NCBI GenBank assembly: GCA_965200525.1
Contig: OZ241368.1
Span: 3,720,001 to 3,784,000 of the forward strand
Direction: 5' to 3'
DNA length: 64,000 nt
Source: JANNPJ01 sp965200525
Lineage (GTDB): Bacteria; Actinomycetota; Actinomycetes; Actinomycetales; Kineosporiaceae
Below the pieces are notes generated by a model that ran no database searches, was not told the DNA's origin, and saw only the letters and a list, made by a program, of their open reading frames with translations. Every line of letters starts with the position of its first letter. Positions within the stretch are counted from its first letter, which is position 1. Shown here piece by piece: positions 8,936-17,407 of this stretch. A program made the position numbers and the translations under genes.

Positions 8936-9502
8936 TCAGACCTGGCCGAGATCTACCTCGACCGCGAATGGCGCGGACACCTTCACGACTCCAGTGTGGA
9001 TCTCAGCGTCGTGATAGCGGCCCGTCGCCGGGTCGAGTACGTGGATATAAGCAATTGGGACGCCGGTGGCTGCCTGCTCGATCCGCCAGTAGAACGCGAT
9101 GCCGGCCCTGGCGTATTGATCGGCCTTGACGATCCGATCGGTGGTCTCCGAGCCGGGGGACACTACTTCGGCGACGAGCAGGACGTGGTCGGGGCGGGCC
9201 GGATTGAGATCGATCGTGTCGGCTCGATACACGGTGACATCGGGGCGGCGGTTGTTCAGGGGCACGTCCTGCAGGCGGACGTCGAAGTCGGTGTCGGCGT
9301 TCCACTCGGGGCCGGCCGCCGAGTCCAGGGCGTTGGCCAGGATCCGGGCCAGGCGGTTGTGGCGTTTGGAGGCGCTCGGACTCACCAGGACCATCCCATC
9401 CAAGATCTCGATCCCGGCGCACTGATCTTCGGTCCACGTGGCGTAATCGGCGGCGGTGATAGGTAGGTGCATCCAGGCCGGCGCGACCATGTCGGCGGTC
9501 AT
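8936..9502 (-). CDS. Uma2-family (DUF820) PD-(D/E)XK nuclease-fold protein
   Basis: 188 residues. Uma2 proteins have a restriction-endonuclease-like fold and are expanded in cyanobacteria and actinomycetes; cellular role unproven. Seen in order: IEILDGMVLVSPSASKRHN, NNRRPDVTVY (Asp88), LLVAEVVSPGSETTDR (Glu112) and KADQYARAGI (Lys126), the characteristic active-site layout. ATG 9502 is preferred to GTG 9508 because AGGAGGT sits at ideal distance from the ATG and overlaps the GTG. It stands alone between convergent and divergent neighbours; no cognate methylase or toxin-antitoxin partner is adjacent. Confidence 0.9.
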   Translation of the reverse strand: MTADMVAPAWMHLPITAADYATWTEDQCAGIEILDGMVLVSPSASKRHNRLARILANALDSAAGPEWNADTDFDVRLQDVPLNNRRPDVTVYRADTIDLNPARPDHVLLVAEVVSPGSETTDRIVKADQYARAGIAFYWRIEQAATGVPIAYIHVLDPATGRYHDAEIHTGVVKVSAPFAVEVDLGQV

Positions 9503-9556
9503 GAGCACCTCCTGGACTGGCTCGAATCGGGCCGCGCTGAGGCACCCAGGATATCG

Positions 9557-9567
9557 CGAATAATTCG
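9557..9567. promoter_or_regulatory. AT-rich palindrome CGAATAATTCG upstream of the Uma2 gene
   Basis: An 11-base perfect palindrome about 55 bases upstream of the Uma2 start. The same 11 bases occur at 22733-22743 between the PAP2 and methyltransferase genes. It stands out in DNA this GC-rich and could be an operator or part of a promoter. Confidence 0.35.
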
Positions 9568-9678
9568 ACCTCAGGGCGCCCCGACCAGCGCATCGGCCGT
9601 CGTGGTGCAGTTGCGGTCAGCCCGGCCGTGGATTCGGGTTTGCCGGATCGGCAACGGGAGTGGCGCGGGCCGGGGGTG

Positions 9679-10371
9679 ATGGGCGACGGTGGTCCGGTGA
9701 ACGACAACAGTGCGCCGGCGCCCGCCTTCGACCCTTCCTCGCCGGCCGGATATGTCGGTGATCCGGCAGTTCAGGCCGAGTGGGACAGCCGGTACGCCGA
9801 CCGGCAGCAGTTGTGGAGCGGGCGGCCCAACGGCGCGCTGGTGGCCGAGGTGGCCGACCTGGAGCCCGGCAGGGTGCTGGACGTCGGCTGCGGCGAGGGT
9901 GCGGACGCGGTCTGGCTGGCCCGCGGCGGCTGGGACGTGACCGGCCTCGAGGTCTCCGGGGTGGCACTGGAGCGAGCGGCCCGGCACGCCCGGGACGCCG
10001 GGCTCGCGGTGCGCTGGGTGCATGCCGGGCTGGCCGAGGCGGGGCTGCCACCGGCTTCCTTCGAGCTGGTGTCCGCGCAGTACCCCGCCCTGCTGCGCAC
10101 TCCTGACGGCGCGGCCGAGCGAGCCCTGCTCGCGGCGGTCGCGCCCGGCGGGGTCCTGTTGATCGTCCACCACGCGGGAATGGACACCCATCAGCCGGAC
10201 GACAGCGGCTTCGACCCGGCCGACTACGTCTGGCCCTCGATGGTGGCCGCCCGGTTCGACGACGACTGGGAGGTGGAGGTGGACGAGCAGCGACCACGCG
10301 TCGTCCCCGAGGGTGGTGCCGGCGCCCATCACACCGATGACCTGGTGCTGCGCGCCCGCCGTCGCCGCTGA
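9679..10371 (+). CDS. Class I SAM-dependent methyltransferase
   Basis: About 230 residues. The SAM-binding motif I is VLDVGCGEGADAVWLARGGWDVTGLE, followed by motif II ASFELVSAQYPALLR and a motif III strand APGGVLLIVHH. The domain resembles small cytosolic methyltransferases of the tellurite-resistance/TehB-like kind. The N-terminus is uncertain: ATG 9679 follows a G-rich stretch, but ATG 9628 and GTG 9697 are possible. It ends 15 bases from the convergent WYL regulator. The substrate is unknown. Confidence 0.8.
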   Translation: MGDGGPVNDNSAPAPAFDPSSPAGYVGDPAVQAEWDSRYADRQQLWSGRPNGALVAEVADLEPGRVLDVGCGEGADAVWLARGGWDVTGLEVSGVALERAARHARDAGLAVRWVHAGLAEAGLPPASFELVSAQYPALLRTPDGAAERALLAAVAPGGVLLIVHHAGMDTHQPDDSGFDPADYVWPSMVAARFDDDWEVEVDEQRPRVVPEGGAGAHHTDDLVLRARRRR

Positions 10372-10386
10372 GGTCGGCGAAACGAC

Positions 10387-11379
10387 TCACGGCGACGCGG
10401 GCCGGTCGGACCATTCGGTCAGCCGGCCGGCGAATTCGCGCAGCCGGTCACGTAGTTCGGCCGGCCCCTCGACGACGAACGGCCGGTCCAGGCCCGCGAT
10501 CAGGGCCGGCACCCAGTCCAGGCGCTCGGCGTTCAGCCGGACCCGGACCCAGGAGTCGTCGATCGGTTCCAGGACGGCCAGGCCCAGGGGCAGGCGCCGG
10601 TCGAGCTCGTCGACGTCGGCTCGCACCCGCAGCGACACGGCGTGCGCCCAGGGGGCGCGGGCCAGGGAGTTCAGCACGGCCTCGGCCGGGTCCGGGCCCG
10701 GACCCGGGCCGGAAGGTGAGCCCGGCGCCGGCCCGAACGAGCCCGGTTGCCTTGCCGTGGCCGTGATCCGGTCGAGCCGGAACGTGCGCGGCTGACCGGC
10801 GGCGGGATCGCCGGCGGCGAGGTACCAGTGCCCGGAGTGGGCCACGATGCCGTGCGGGTGGACGATGCGCAGGCTCGATCGACCGTGCCGGTCGGTGTAG
10901 GTGATCTCCACCGGACTCCGGTCGTGGGCGGCCTCGGCCAAGGTCAGCAGTACGGCGGTGTCGACCGGATCCGACGACCGCGGCGGGGCGGTGAAGGACG
11001 CCGTCGCCAGCAGGGCCTCGAGCCGGTCGCGCAGGGACGTCGGCAGCACCCGCCGCAGTTTGGCCAGGGCGCTCTCCGCGGCCGGTGACTGCGGCACGAG
11101 TCCGGCTCGCCGGCCCACGACCAGGCCGAGCAGGACGGCGACGGCCTCCTCGTCGGTGAGCATCAGCGGCGGCATCCGGTAGCCGGGAGCCAGCTGGTAG
11201 CCGCCGTGACGCCCCCGCACCGAGCGGACCGGCACGTCCAGGTCGACCAGGTGCGCGGCGTACCGGCGCACGGTGCGCTCGTCCACACCCAGGCGATCGG
11301 CCAGGTCGCCGGCCCGGCGGGTGCCGCCGCCCTGCAGGATCTCCAGCAGGGCGAGCACACGCGACGTGGGGCGGGTCAT
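10387..11379 (-). CDS. WYL-domain (YafY-type) transcriptional regulator
   Basis: 330 residues. The N-terminal winged helix (about 1-60) reads RVLALLEILQGGGTRRAGDLADRLGVDERTVRRYAAHL. The WYL domain (about 140-220) carries GIVAHSGHWYLAAGDPAAGQPRTFRLDRI, and a WCX-like C-terminal extension follows. WYL regulators sense nucleic acid or small ligands and often control a neighbouring gene. This one is divergent from a VOC-family gene with 112 bases between starts, the same arrangement and spacing as a second WYL/VOC pair at 62.4-63.9 kb. Confidence 0.9.
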   Translation of the reverse strand: MTRPTSRVLALLEILQGGGTRRAGDLADRLGVDERTVRRYAAHLVDLDVPVRSVRGRHGGYQLAPGYRMPPLMLTDEEAVAVLLGLVVGRRAGLVPQSPAAESALAKLRRVLPTSLRDRLEALLATASFTAPPRSSDPVDTAVLLTLAEAAHDRSPVEITYTDRHGRSSLRIVHPHGIVAHSGHWYLAAGDPAAGQPRTFRLDRITATARQPGSFGPAPGSPSGPGPGPDPAEAVLNSLARAPWAHAVSLRVRADVDELDRRLPLGLAVLEPIDDSWVRVRLNAERLDWVPALIAGLDRPFVVEGPAELRDRLREFAGRLTEWSDRPASP

Positions 11380-11398
11380 GGCTCACAGATTGCCACCA

Positions 11399-11423
11399 AT
11401 ACCGGGCCGATCCTGTCCGGTAT
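11399..11423. promoter_or_regulatory. Candidate operator in the first WYL/VOC divergent region
   Basis: Inverted repeat ATACCGG at 11399-11405 and CCGGTAT at 11417-11423 with an 11-base spacer, 19 bases upstream of the regulator start. Placement suits autoregulation and control of the VOC gene; inferred. Confidence 0.45.
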
Positions 11424-11491
11424 CACTCCTACCGTGGACGACGAGGCGCCACCCGGCCCTCGCCGTCCGATCCTCGATCAGGAGCACACCC

Positions 11492-11902
11492 ATGACCGGC
11501 ACCAGCTTCGCCTCGATCCGCGTCGTCACCTCCGACGCCCGACGCCTGGTCGGCTTCTACGAGCAGGTCACCGGGGTACCGGCGGCCTGGTCCACCGACC
11601 AGTTCGCCGAACTGCGCACCAGCGCCGGCACCCTGGCCGTGGCCGGGACGGCGACCCTGGCCGTCTTCGGTGGCCCGATCGCCCGGCCGGGCGCCAACCA
11701 GAGCGTGATCATCGAGTTCCGGGTCGAGGACGTCGACGCCGAGTACCGGCGCCTCGCGGACGAGCTGGAGCTCGACCTGGTGCAGGAGCCGACCACCATG
11801 CCGTGGGGCAACCGCTCGCTGCTGCTGCGCGACCAGGAGGGCAACCTGGTCAACCTGTTCACCCCGGTGACGGCCGCGGCGATCGAGCGGCTCGGGGCCT
11901 AA
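11492..11902 (+). CDS. VOC-superfamily (glyoxalase/bleomycin-resistance fold) protein
   Basis: 136 residues, a single VOC domain of two beta-alpha-beta-beta-beta modules. Seen: SFASIRVVTSDARRLVGFYEQVTG at the N-terminus and SLLLRDQEGNLVNLFTP near the C-terminus, the usual position of metal or ligand residues. ATG 11492 follows AGGAG by eight bases. Family members include dioxygenases, glyoxalases and drug-binding proteins; the reaction here is not predictable. Its divergent WYL regulator probably controls it. Its stop overlaps the convergent 58-residue gene by 3 bases. Confidence 0.88.
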   Translation: MTGTSFASIRVVTSDARRLVGFYEQVTGVPAAWSTDQFAELRTSAGTLAVAGTATLAVFGGPIARPGANQSVIIEFRVEDVDAEYRRLADELELDLVQEPTTMPWGNRSLLLRDQEGNLVNLFTPVTAAAIERLGA

Positions 11903-12075
11903 CGGCTGCGGCGCGACTGCAGGTCGCGGCGGGCCTCGGCGTCCTTACGCTCGTCGGCCAGTTCCTGCCGCAGGGCGCTGACCTCCTCGATCAGCAGGGC
12001 CAGTAGCTGATCGGTCGGGTTCTTGGTCTCCTTGGCGATGCCCTCAGCCTTGCGTGCCGGTGATCCCCAACCCAT
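11899..12075 (-). CDS. 58-residue charged, predicted coiled-coil protein
   Basis: Reading from ATG 12075 to TAG at 11901-11899 gives a short hydrophilic protein: MGWGSPARKAEGI, then a heptad-like helix DQLLALLIEEVSALRQELADERKD and a basic tail. The pattern predicts a single long amphipathic helix. Not a family I recognise. It lies downstream of the LtrA gene on the same strand with a 53-base gap containing a small hairpin (12107-12125). Its end overlaps the VOC stop codon by 3 bases, a compact arrangement that favours a real gene. Confidence 0.6.
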   Translation of the reverse strand: MGWGSPARKAEGIAKETKNPTDQLLALLIEEVSALRQELADERKDAEARRDLQSRRSR

Positions 12076-12128
12076 GACTGGCTCCGTTCCCGTGCTGATC
12101 CATGCCTCTCACAAATGCGGTGAGACCA

Positions 12129-13370
12129 TCATGATCTACCCGGAGTGGTCCGCCGTTCGAACCACAGGTGGGCCAGGACCACCAGGGCCACGTAGAGCAC
12201 CAGGGCCCGGCCGCCGACGTCACCGGCGAACAGGCCCAGCAGCAGCGGGACGGCGATACCGGTGGCGACCCAGGCGATCACCGGGCCCAGGTGGAAGCCG
12301 CGGCTGGCGACGCCGGCGACCAGGCCGAGGGCGAAGTAGGCCGCGACCGCCCCGCACAGCAGCCAGCGCCCGCCGTCGGGCAGTGGTTCGTTGCCGTGCT
12401 CGATCACGGCCGCCAGCGACACCGCGACCGTCGCGATCACGCCCGTGACCAGGCAGTGCAGGCCGAGCGCGGCCCGGGTGGGCAGGCTGCCGGCCCGCAG
12501 GTGCGGCAGCCCGGCGTACCCGTACACCACCGAGAGCCCGAACATGCCGGCCAGCAGCACGAACGACACGATCCCGGCGCCCAGCAGGCCACGGTCATAG
12601 CGGGCCTCGGAGGCGGCCTCGACGACCTCCACCACCGACTCGCCGAGCACGATGATCACAAACAGGCCGAGCCGTTCGGCCAGGTGGGCCGGATCGACCG
12701 ACACCCCCCGGATGACCGGTTCGTCGCCGCGAGGGCGGCCCGGGCGGGTGGCCCGGAGCCGGGCCGGTGCTCGGGCGGTGAACTTGGCCTGGATGCTCTC
12801 CAGCATCTCGTCGCCGGAGACGACCAGGATCAGCAGCAGATCGAGGGCGACCCCCAGCGCCCAGAGCCAGAGCTTCGCCGGCGGGCTCACCCAGAACGAC
12901 ACGATCCACGGCAGCAGCCCGGCCGAGTGCTGGACCACGGGAAAGTCGAGCAGCACCTCGCCCCGCCGCCACGACTGGCCCCCGTAGATCCGGGTGGCCA
13001 CGTAGGCCAGGGCGAAAACGGTCAGCGGCCGGGTTCCGTCGCCGTCCTCCAGCAGCACGTGGGTCACGCCCGGCACCGACGCGGCCATCACGCCCAGCCC
13101 GAACATGCCGAACATCAGCCTGATCACGTGGGTCTGGGCGGCGGCGACGTTGCTGTAGAGCATGAACGTCGTCCAGGAGAGCCAGAAGGCCAGGAACAGC
13201 AGGGTGTAGAGACCGAGGGCCCGGGCGTCGAGGTCGGACGCGAGCACATGGGCCAGGGCGGCCACGCCGGCCACGGCGACCAGGTCGAAGAACAGCTCGG
13301 CCCAGCTCGCGTGCCGCTCGACCTCCGCGACGGACTCGGCGGGATCGTCGGCGGTGTCCGGGGCGCTCAC
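12129..13370 (-). CDS. Low temperature requirement protein A (LtrA) family membrane protein
   Basis: 413 residues with roughly eleven or twelve hydrophobic segments. The diagnostic start of the family is visible: ERHASWAELFFDLVAVAG near residue 20, then LYSNVAAAQTHVIRLMFG and LFVIIVLGESVVEVVEAA. LtrA was named in Listeria for growth at low temperature; the biochemical role is unproven. GTG 13370 follows GAGG. The gene is monocistronic or continues into the 58-residue gene downstream. Confidence 0.88.
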   Translation of the reverse strand: MSAPDTADDPAESVAEVERHASWAELFFDLVAVAGVAALAHVLASDLDARALGLYTLLFLAFWLSWTTFMLYSNVAAAQTHVIRLMFGMFGLGVMAASVPGVTHVLLEDGDGTRPLTVFALAYVATRIYGGQSWRRGEVLLDFPVVQHSAGLLPWIVSFWVSPPAKLWLWALGVALDLLLILVVSGDEMLESIQAKFTARAPARLRATRPGRPRGDEPVIRGVSVDPAHLAERLGLFVIIVLGESVVEVVEAASEARYDRGLLGAGIVSFVLLAGMFGLSVVYGYAGLPHLRAGSLPTRAALGLHCLVTGVIATVAVSLAAVIEHGNEPLPDGGRWLLCGAVAAYFALGLVAGVASRGFHLGPVIAWVATGIAVPLLLGLFAGDVGGRALVLYVALVVLAHLWFERRTTPGRS

Positions 13371-13454
13371 CGCCTCAGCGTAGACAAGACCGGGCCCGGG
13401 GTGGTGACGCCGTCGGAGCGGTTCGGCGCACGGGTGCGGTCATAGGCTGAGCGC

Positions 13455-14957
13455 ATGCTGCGTCTGCCCGACCCCTCGCTGGTGGTCCTGGTCGGCGCCT
13501 CGGCCTCGGGCAAATCGACCTGGGCCCAGCAGTACTTCCCGGCCGACCAGGTGGTCTCGTCCGACCGGCTGCGAGCGGTCGTCGGGGAGGGCGAGCACGA
13601 CCTGGCCGCCAGTGCCGACGCCTTCGCCGTGCTTGAACAGATCGTCGGGGCCCGGCTGGGCCGCCGGCTGACCACGGTGATCGACACCCTGGGGCTGGAC
13701 GAGCAGCGCCGGCGGGGCTGGCTGGAACTGGCCCACCGGCACCGGGTCCCCGCGGTCGCCGTGACCTTTCCTGCCGCGCCGACCGAATGCCGGCGGCGCA
13801 ACAGTTCTCGCGAACGCCGGGTGCCGGCCGCGGTGCTCACCCGTCAGCTGGCCGAGTTCGCCCGGGTCGGGCCGGAGCTGGCCGCCGAGAGCTTCGACGA
13901 GGTGATCGAGGCCGAGCCGGTCCGGGTGGTCGCGCCCACTTTCGCGACGGCCGCCCGGGCGGTCGAGCCGCAGCTCGGACCCCGAACACCCGAGCACCAG
14001 GCGAACAGGACGCCGTCCCTGCGGTTCGGGTTGCACCTGTCCGGATTCGGCGTCCCGGGAGGTCCGGCCGCTCTGGCCAGGCAGCTGACCGCGGTGGCAG
14101 ACGCGGCCGAGACGGCCGGTTTCAGCTCGCTCTGGGTGATGGACCACTTCCGCCAGATCCCGCAGCTGGGCCGGCCCTGGGCGGACATGCTCGAAAGCAC
14201 CGCGGTGCTCGGCTATCTGGCCTCGGCCACGTCGACCGCCACGATCGGCTGCCTGGTCAACGGCGTCACCCATCGAAACCTGGCTCAGCTGGCCAAGATC
14301 GTCGCCTCGCTGGACGTGCTCAGCGGCGGGCGGGCCTGGTGCGGGCTCGGGGCCGGCTGGTTCGAGGCCGAGCACGTCGCCTACGGCATGCCGTTCCCGT
14401 CGCCGGCCGAACGGCTCGACCGGCTGGAGGACGCGCTGCGCCTGCTGCCGATGATGTGGGGCCCGGGCACCCCGGCGTTCACCGGTCACCAGGTGCGGGT
14501 GCCCGAGACGATGTGCTACCCCCGGCCGCTGAGCTCGCCGTTGCCGATCCTGGTCGGCGGCTCGGGGGAGAAGCGCACCCTGAAGTTGGTCGCCCGGTAC
14601 GCCGATGCCTGCAACCTGACCGGCGACGTCGACGTCGTCCGGCACAAGCTGGCCGTGCTGGCTGGGCACTGCGAGCAGGTCGGCCGGGATCCGGCCACGA
14701 TCGAGGTCACCCACCTGTCGACCGCGCTGATCGGGGCCGACGAGGCCGAGCTGGAGCGGGAAGTGGCCGCCCGACGGCCCGCCCACGGCCGGTCCCGCTG
14801 GGCCGCCCGGGTCAATCCGGGCACCATCGAGGACCATGTGCTGCGGGCCCGGGCGCTGCAGCAGGCCGGGGTCCAGCACGTGATCGTCAGCCTGGAAGGG
14901 GTCTACGACAGTCCGGCGATCGAGCGGTTCGCCGAGGTGATCGCCGCCTTCCCCTGA
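13455..14957 (+). CDS. Fusion: P-loop polynucleotide-kinase-like ATPase + F420-type LLM oxidoreductase
   Basis: 500 residues in one uninterrupted frame. Residues 1-165 form a small AAA/PNK-type kinase domain with Walker A GASASGKST (14-22) and the strand TVIDTLGLD. After a linker (about 170-195), residues 195-500 form a luciferase-like monooxygenase TIM barrel of the F420-dependent class: SGFGVPGGPAALARQ, GFSSLWVMDHFRQIPQ, GRAWCGLGAGWFEAEH and LPILVGGSGEKRTLKL. Such enzymes use coenzyme F420 (sometimes FMN) in hydride transfer. The role of the kinase domain is unknown; it might phosphorylate the substrate before or after oxidation. The start is the ATG just before the kinase domain. Convergent with the GH16 gene across a hairpin cluster. 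Confidence 0.88.
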   Translation: MLRLPDPSLVVLVGASASGKSTWAQQYFPADQVVSSDRLRAVVGEGEHDLAASADAFAVLEQIVGARLGRRLTTVIDTLGLDEQRRRGWLELAHRHRVPAVAVTFPAAPTECRRRNSSRERRVPAAVLTRQLAEFARVGPELAAESFDEVIEAEPVRVVAPTFATAARAVEPQLGPRTPEHQANRTPSLRFGLHLSGFGVPGGPAALARQLTAVADAAETAGFSSLWVMDHFRQIPQLGRPWADMLESTAVLGYLASATSTATIGCLVNGVTHRNLAQLAKIVASLDVLSGGRAWCGLGAGWFEAEHVAYGMPFPSPAERLDRLEDALRLLPMMWGPGTPAFTGHQVRVPETMCYPRPLSSPLPILVGGSGEKRTLKLVARYADACNLTGDVDVVRHKLAVLAGHCEQVGRDPATIEVTHLSTALIGADEAELEREVAARRPAHGRSRWAARVNPGTIEDHVLRARALQQAGVQHVIVSLEGVYDSPAIERFAEVIAAFP

Positions 14958-14976
14958 GGCGCAGGGCTCAGACCGA

Positions 14977-15086
14977 GGCCGAGACCGTGCGGGAGGCTGC
15001 CCGCACGGCCTCGGCCGGTGTGGTGGTCAAGCCACCGGTCCCGACGTCGGTGTCGGAACCGGTGGCCTGACGGTCTGGTTCAGACC
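14977..15086. terminator. Three consecutive stem-loops between convergent genes (bidirectional terminator)
   Basis: Hairpin 1: 14977-14993 pairs with 15000-15016 (17 bp, one mismatch, 6-base loop). Hairpin 2: 15031-15045 pairs with 15052-15066 (15 bp, one mismatch, 6-base loop). Hairpin 3: 15072-15077 pairs with 15081-15086 (6 bp, 3-base loop). No U-tract follows, as is common in actinomycetes. They fill the 145-base space between the kinase-LLM fusion and the GH16 gene. Confidence 0.75.
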
Positions 15087-15102
15087 ATCGGAGAACGGAT
15101 GG

Positions 15103-17304
15103 TCAGTTCTGGTAGACCCGCACGTAGTCGACCAGCATCTTCTGCGGCAGCACCGTGGTGGCATCGGGCGCACCCGGCCAGTCACCACCGACGGCGTTGT
15201 TCAGGATGAGGTAGAACGGGTGGTCGTAGACCCAGGGCCCGCGGGTGGCCTCGACGTCCGCCTTGTTCAGGGTGAAGAAGGCGTTGCCGTCGACGTAGAA
15301 CGTCATGTGGGTGGCGTCCCAGTCGACCCCGTAGGTGTGGAAGGCGTTCATGAAGTCGGTGCCGGCCACGGTGTAAGGAGCGCCGTCACCGTTGCCGCCG
15401 TTGTAGGCGGGCGCGTGCAGCGTGGAGTACACCGAGTCGGGCACCTTGCCGACGTGCTCCATGATGTCGATCTCGCCCGACTGCGGCCATCCGACCTGCG
15501 GGAAGTTGGCTCCCAGCATCCAGAACGCCGGCCACAGGCCCTGCGTGCCGGACACCTTGATCCGGGCCTCGGCGTGACCGTAGGTGAATGAGAACTTGTT
15601 GAGGGTGGTGATCCGGCCCGAGGTGTACTGGCTGCCCGGGTTCTCCGGCGGGCTCTCCTTGCGCGCCTCGATCGACAGGTTGCCGGCGCCGTCCATGGTG
15701 GCGTTCTTGTTGTTGGTGTAGTACTCCAGCTCACCGTTCTGGCCGGTTCCGGTGTCGGCGTTCCACTTGCCGGCGTCCGGCGTGGTGCCGGCGGCGCCGT
15801 TGAACTCGTCGTCGAACACCATCTTGGCCGCCGGGAACGTGACGTTCGGCGGCGAGGCCGGCGGGGCGATCGGGCTGCCGCCGGTGCCGTAGACCTGGAA
15901 CTCCCACAGCGAGTAGCCGTAGGCGCTGACCCGGGCGGTGCCGTACATCCGCACGTACCGGCCGGTGCCGTTCAGGCCGGACAGGGTCTCCTTGAAGCCC
16001 TTGCCGGTGGTGGTGGAGTAGATGTCGGTCCAGGTGTTGGCGTCGTTCGACACCTGGATCTTGTACGCGGTGGCGTAGGCCGGATCCCACTGCAGGACGA
16101 CCTTGTGGATGGTCGCGGTGGCGCCCAGGTCGATGTAGATCCAGCCCGGATCGACCCAGCCGTTGGTCGGGTTGGTCGCCCACCGGGTGGTCACGTTCTG
16201 GTCGGTCACCTTGTTGGAGGTGCAGCCGCCGCACTGGGCGTCGTCCTGCTGGGTCGAGGCGGTGGCCGTCTTCTGGTACGACAGCTCGACGTCGGTGCCG
16301 TTGTTCGGCGGCGTGGTGGTCGGGGTGACCGGCGGGGTGGTCGTGGGGACCGGCGGAGTCGTGCCGGTGACGGTGCCGCCGACGCGGACCGCGAACTCCC
16401 ACAGGGAGTAGCCGTACTGGGTGGCCCGGGCGGTGCCGTACATCCGCACGTAGCGGCCGGTGCCGGTGACGGTGAGGTTCTGGGTGCCGCCGGTGCCGGT
16501 CGTGGTGGAGTAGATGTTGGTCCACGCCGTGCCGTTGGCCGAGACCTGGATCTGGAACGCCGTCGCGTAGGCGGTCTCCCAGTTCAGGCCGATCCCGCAG
16601 ATGGACTGGCTGCTGCCCAGGTCGACCTGGAGCCACTGCGGGTCGGAGGCGGCGCTGGACCAGCGGGTGCCGGTGTTGCCGTCGAAGGCCGAGGAAGCCG
16701 GCGTGCCACCGTTCTCGGTGGAGGAGGCCGTGGCCGGCTTGCCCTGGGCCGCGTTCGGCGTCTGGCAGACGACCGGATCGACGCCGCCGCCGTAGACCTG
16801 GAACTCCCAGAGCGAGTAGCCGTACTGGGTGGCCCGGGCGGTGCCGTACATCCGCACGTACCGGCCGGTGCCGGTGATGTTCAGCGTCTGGTTGCCGCCG
16901 GTGCCGGTGGTGGTGGAGTAGATGTCGGTCCAGGCGGTGCCGTTGGCCGAGGTCTGGATCTTGAACGCCGTGGCGTAGGCGGTCTCCCACTTCAGCTGCA
17001 CCTGCGTGATCGACTGGCTGCTGCCCAGGTCGACCTGGAGCCACTGCGGATCGGAGGCGGCGCTGGACCAGCGAGTGCCGTTGTCGCCGTCGAAGGCCGC
17101 GGCGGGAAGGGTGCCGCCGTTCTCGGTGGAGGACGCCGTCGCGGTCTTGCCCTGCGAGAGCAGGGTGGTCGCGGCCTGGACCGGCTGCGAGGCGTAGACG
17201 GCGGCGTAGGTGGCCAGCAGGCTGACGATGACGGCGGCCAGGGTCAGGCGGCGTCGTCGAGTGCTGAGGAAGCGGACCGGCATCGTTGCCGGGTGTGCGG
17301 TCAT
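15103..17304 (-). CDS. Secreted GH16 endo-beta-glucanase with three F5/8 type C (CBM32-like) modules
   Basis: 733 residues. A long signal peptide (1-44) has basic RRRR, a hydrophobic core and a PVQA end. Three discoidin-type modules follow: about 48-172, 180-306 and 340-470; the first two are nearly identical in DNA and protein (SQGKTATASSTENGGT, GRYVRMYGTARATQYGYSLWEF), the third is more diverged. A Thr/Pro linker separates modules 2 and 3. The C-terminal GH16 domain (about 495-733) carries GEIDIMEHVG with nucleophile Glu611 and acid/base Glu616. GH16 enzymes of this type cut beta-1,3 or mixed-link glucans (laminarinase, lichenase). ATG 17304 has AAAGGGA upstream. A LacI-type operator lies 104 bases upstream, so sugar-responsive repression is likely. 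Confidence 0.9.
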   Translation of the reverse strand: MTAHPATMPVRFLSTRRRRLTLAAVIVSLLATYAAVYASQPVQAATTLLSQGKTATASSTENGGTLPAAAFDGDNGTRWSSAASDPQWLQVDLGSSQSITQVQLKWETAYATAFKIQTSANGTAWTDIYSTTTGTGGNQTLNITGTGRYVRMYGTARATQYGYSLWEFQVYGGGVDPVVCQTPNAAQGKPATASSTENGGTPASSAFDGNTGTRWSSAASDPQWLQVDLGSSQSICGIGLNWETAYATAFQIQVSANGTAWTNIYSTTTGTGGTQNLTVTGTGRYVRMYGTARATQYGYSLWEFAVRVGGTVTGTTPPVPTTTPPVTPTTTPPNNGTDVELSYQKTATASTQQDDAQCGGCTSNKVTDQNVTTRWATNPTNGWVDPGWIYIDLGATATIHKVVLQWDPAYATAYKIQVSNDANTWTDIYSTTTGKGFKETLSGLNGTGRYVRMYGTARVSAYGYSLWEFQVYGTGGSPIAPPASPPNVTFPAAKMVFDDEFNGAAGTTPDAGKWNADTGTGQNGELEYYTNNKNATMDGAGNLSIEARKESPPENPGSQYTSGRITTLNKFSFTYGHAEARIKVSGTQGLWPAFWMLGANFPQVGWPQSGEIDIMEHVGKVPDSVYSTLHAPAYNGGNGDGAPYTVAGTDFMNAFHTYGVDWDATHMTFYVDGNAFFTLNKADVEATRGPWVYDHPFYLILNNAVGGDWPGAPDATTVLPQKMLVDYVRVYQN

Positions 17305-17407
17305 CGGATCCCTTTCGGTGGTGGGAGGTACCCAGGAGCCGGGGCACATGGCTCCTGGAGAGCGGTTGTCCCAGGGGTGGAGCGGTGATGCGGGGTGGCG
17401 CAGCCTC

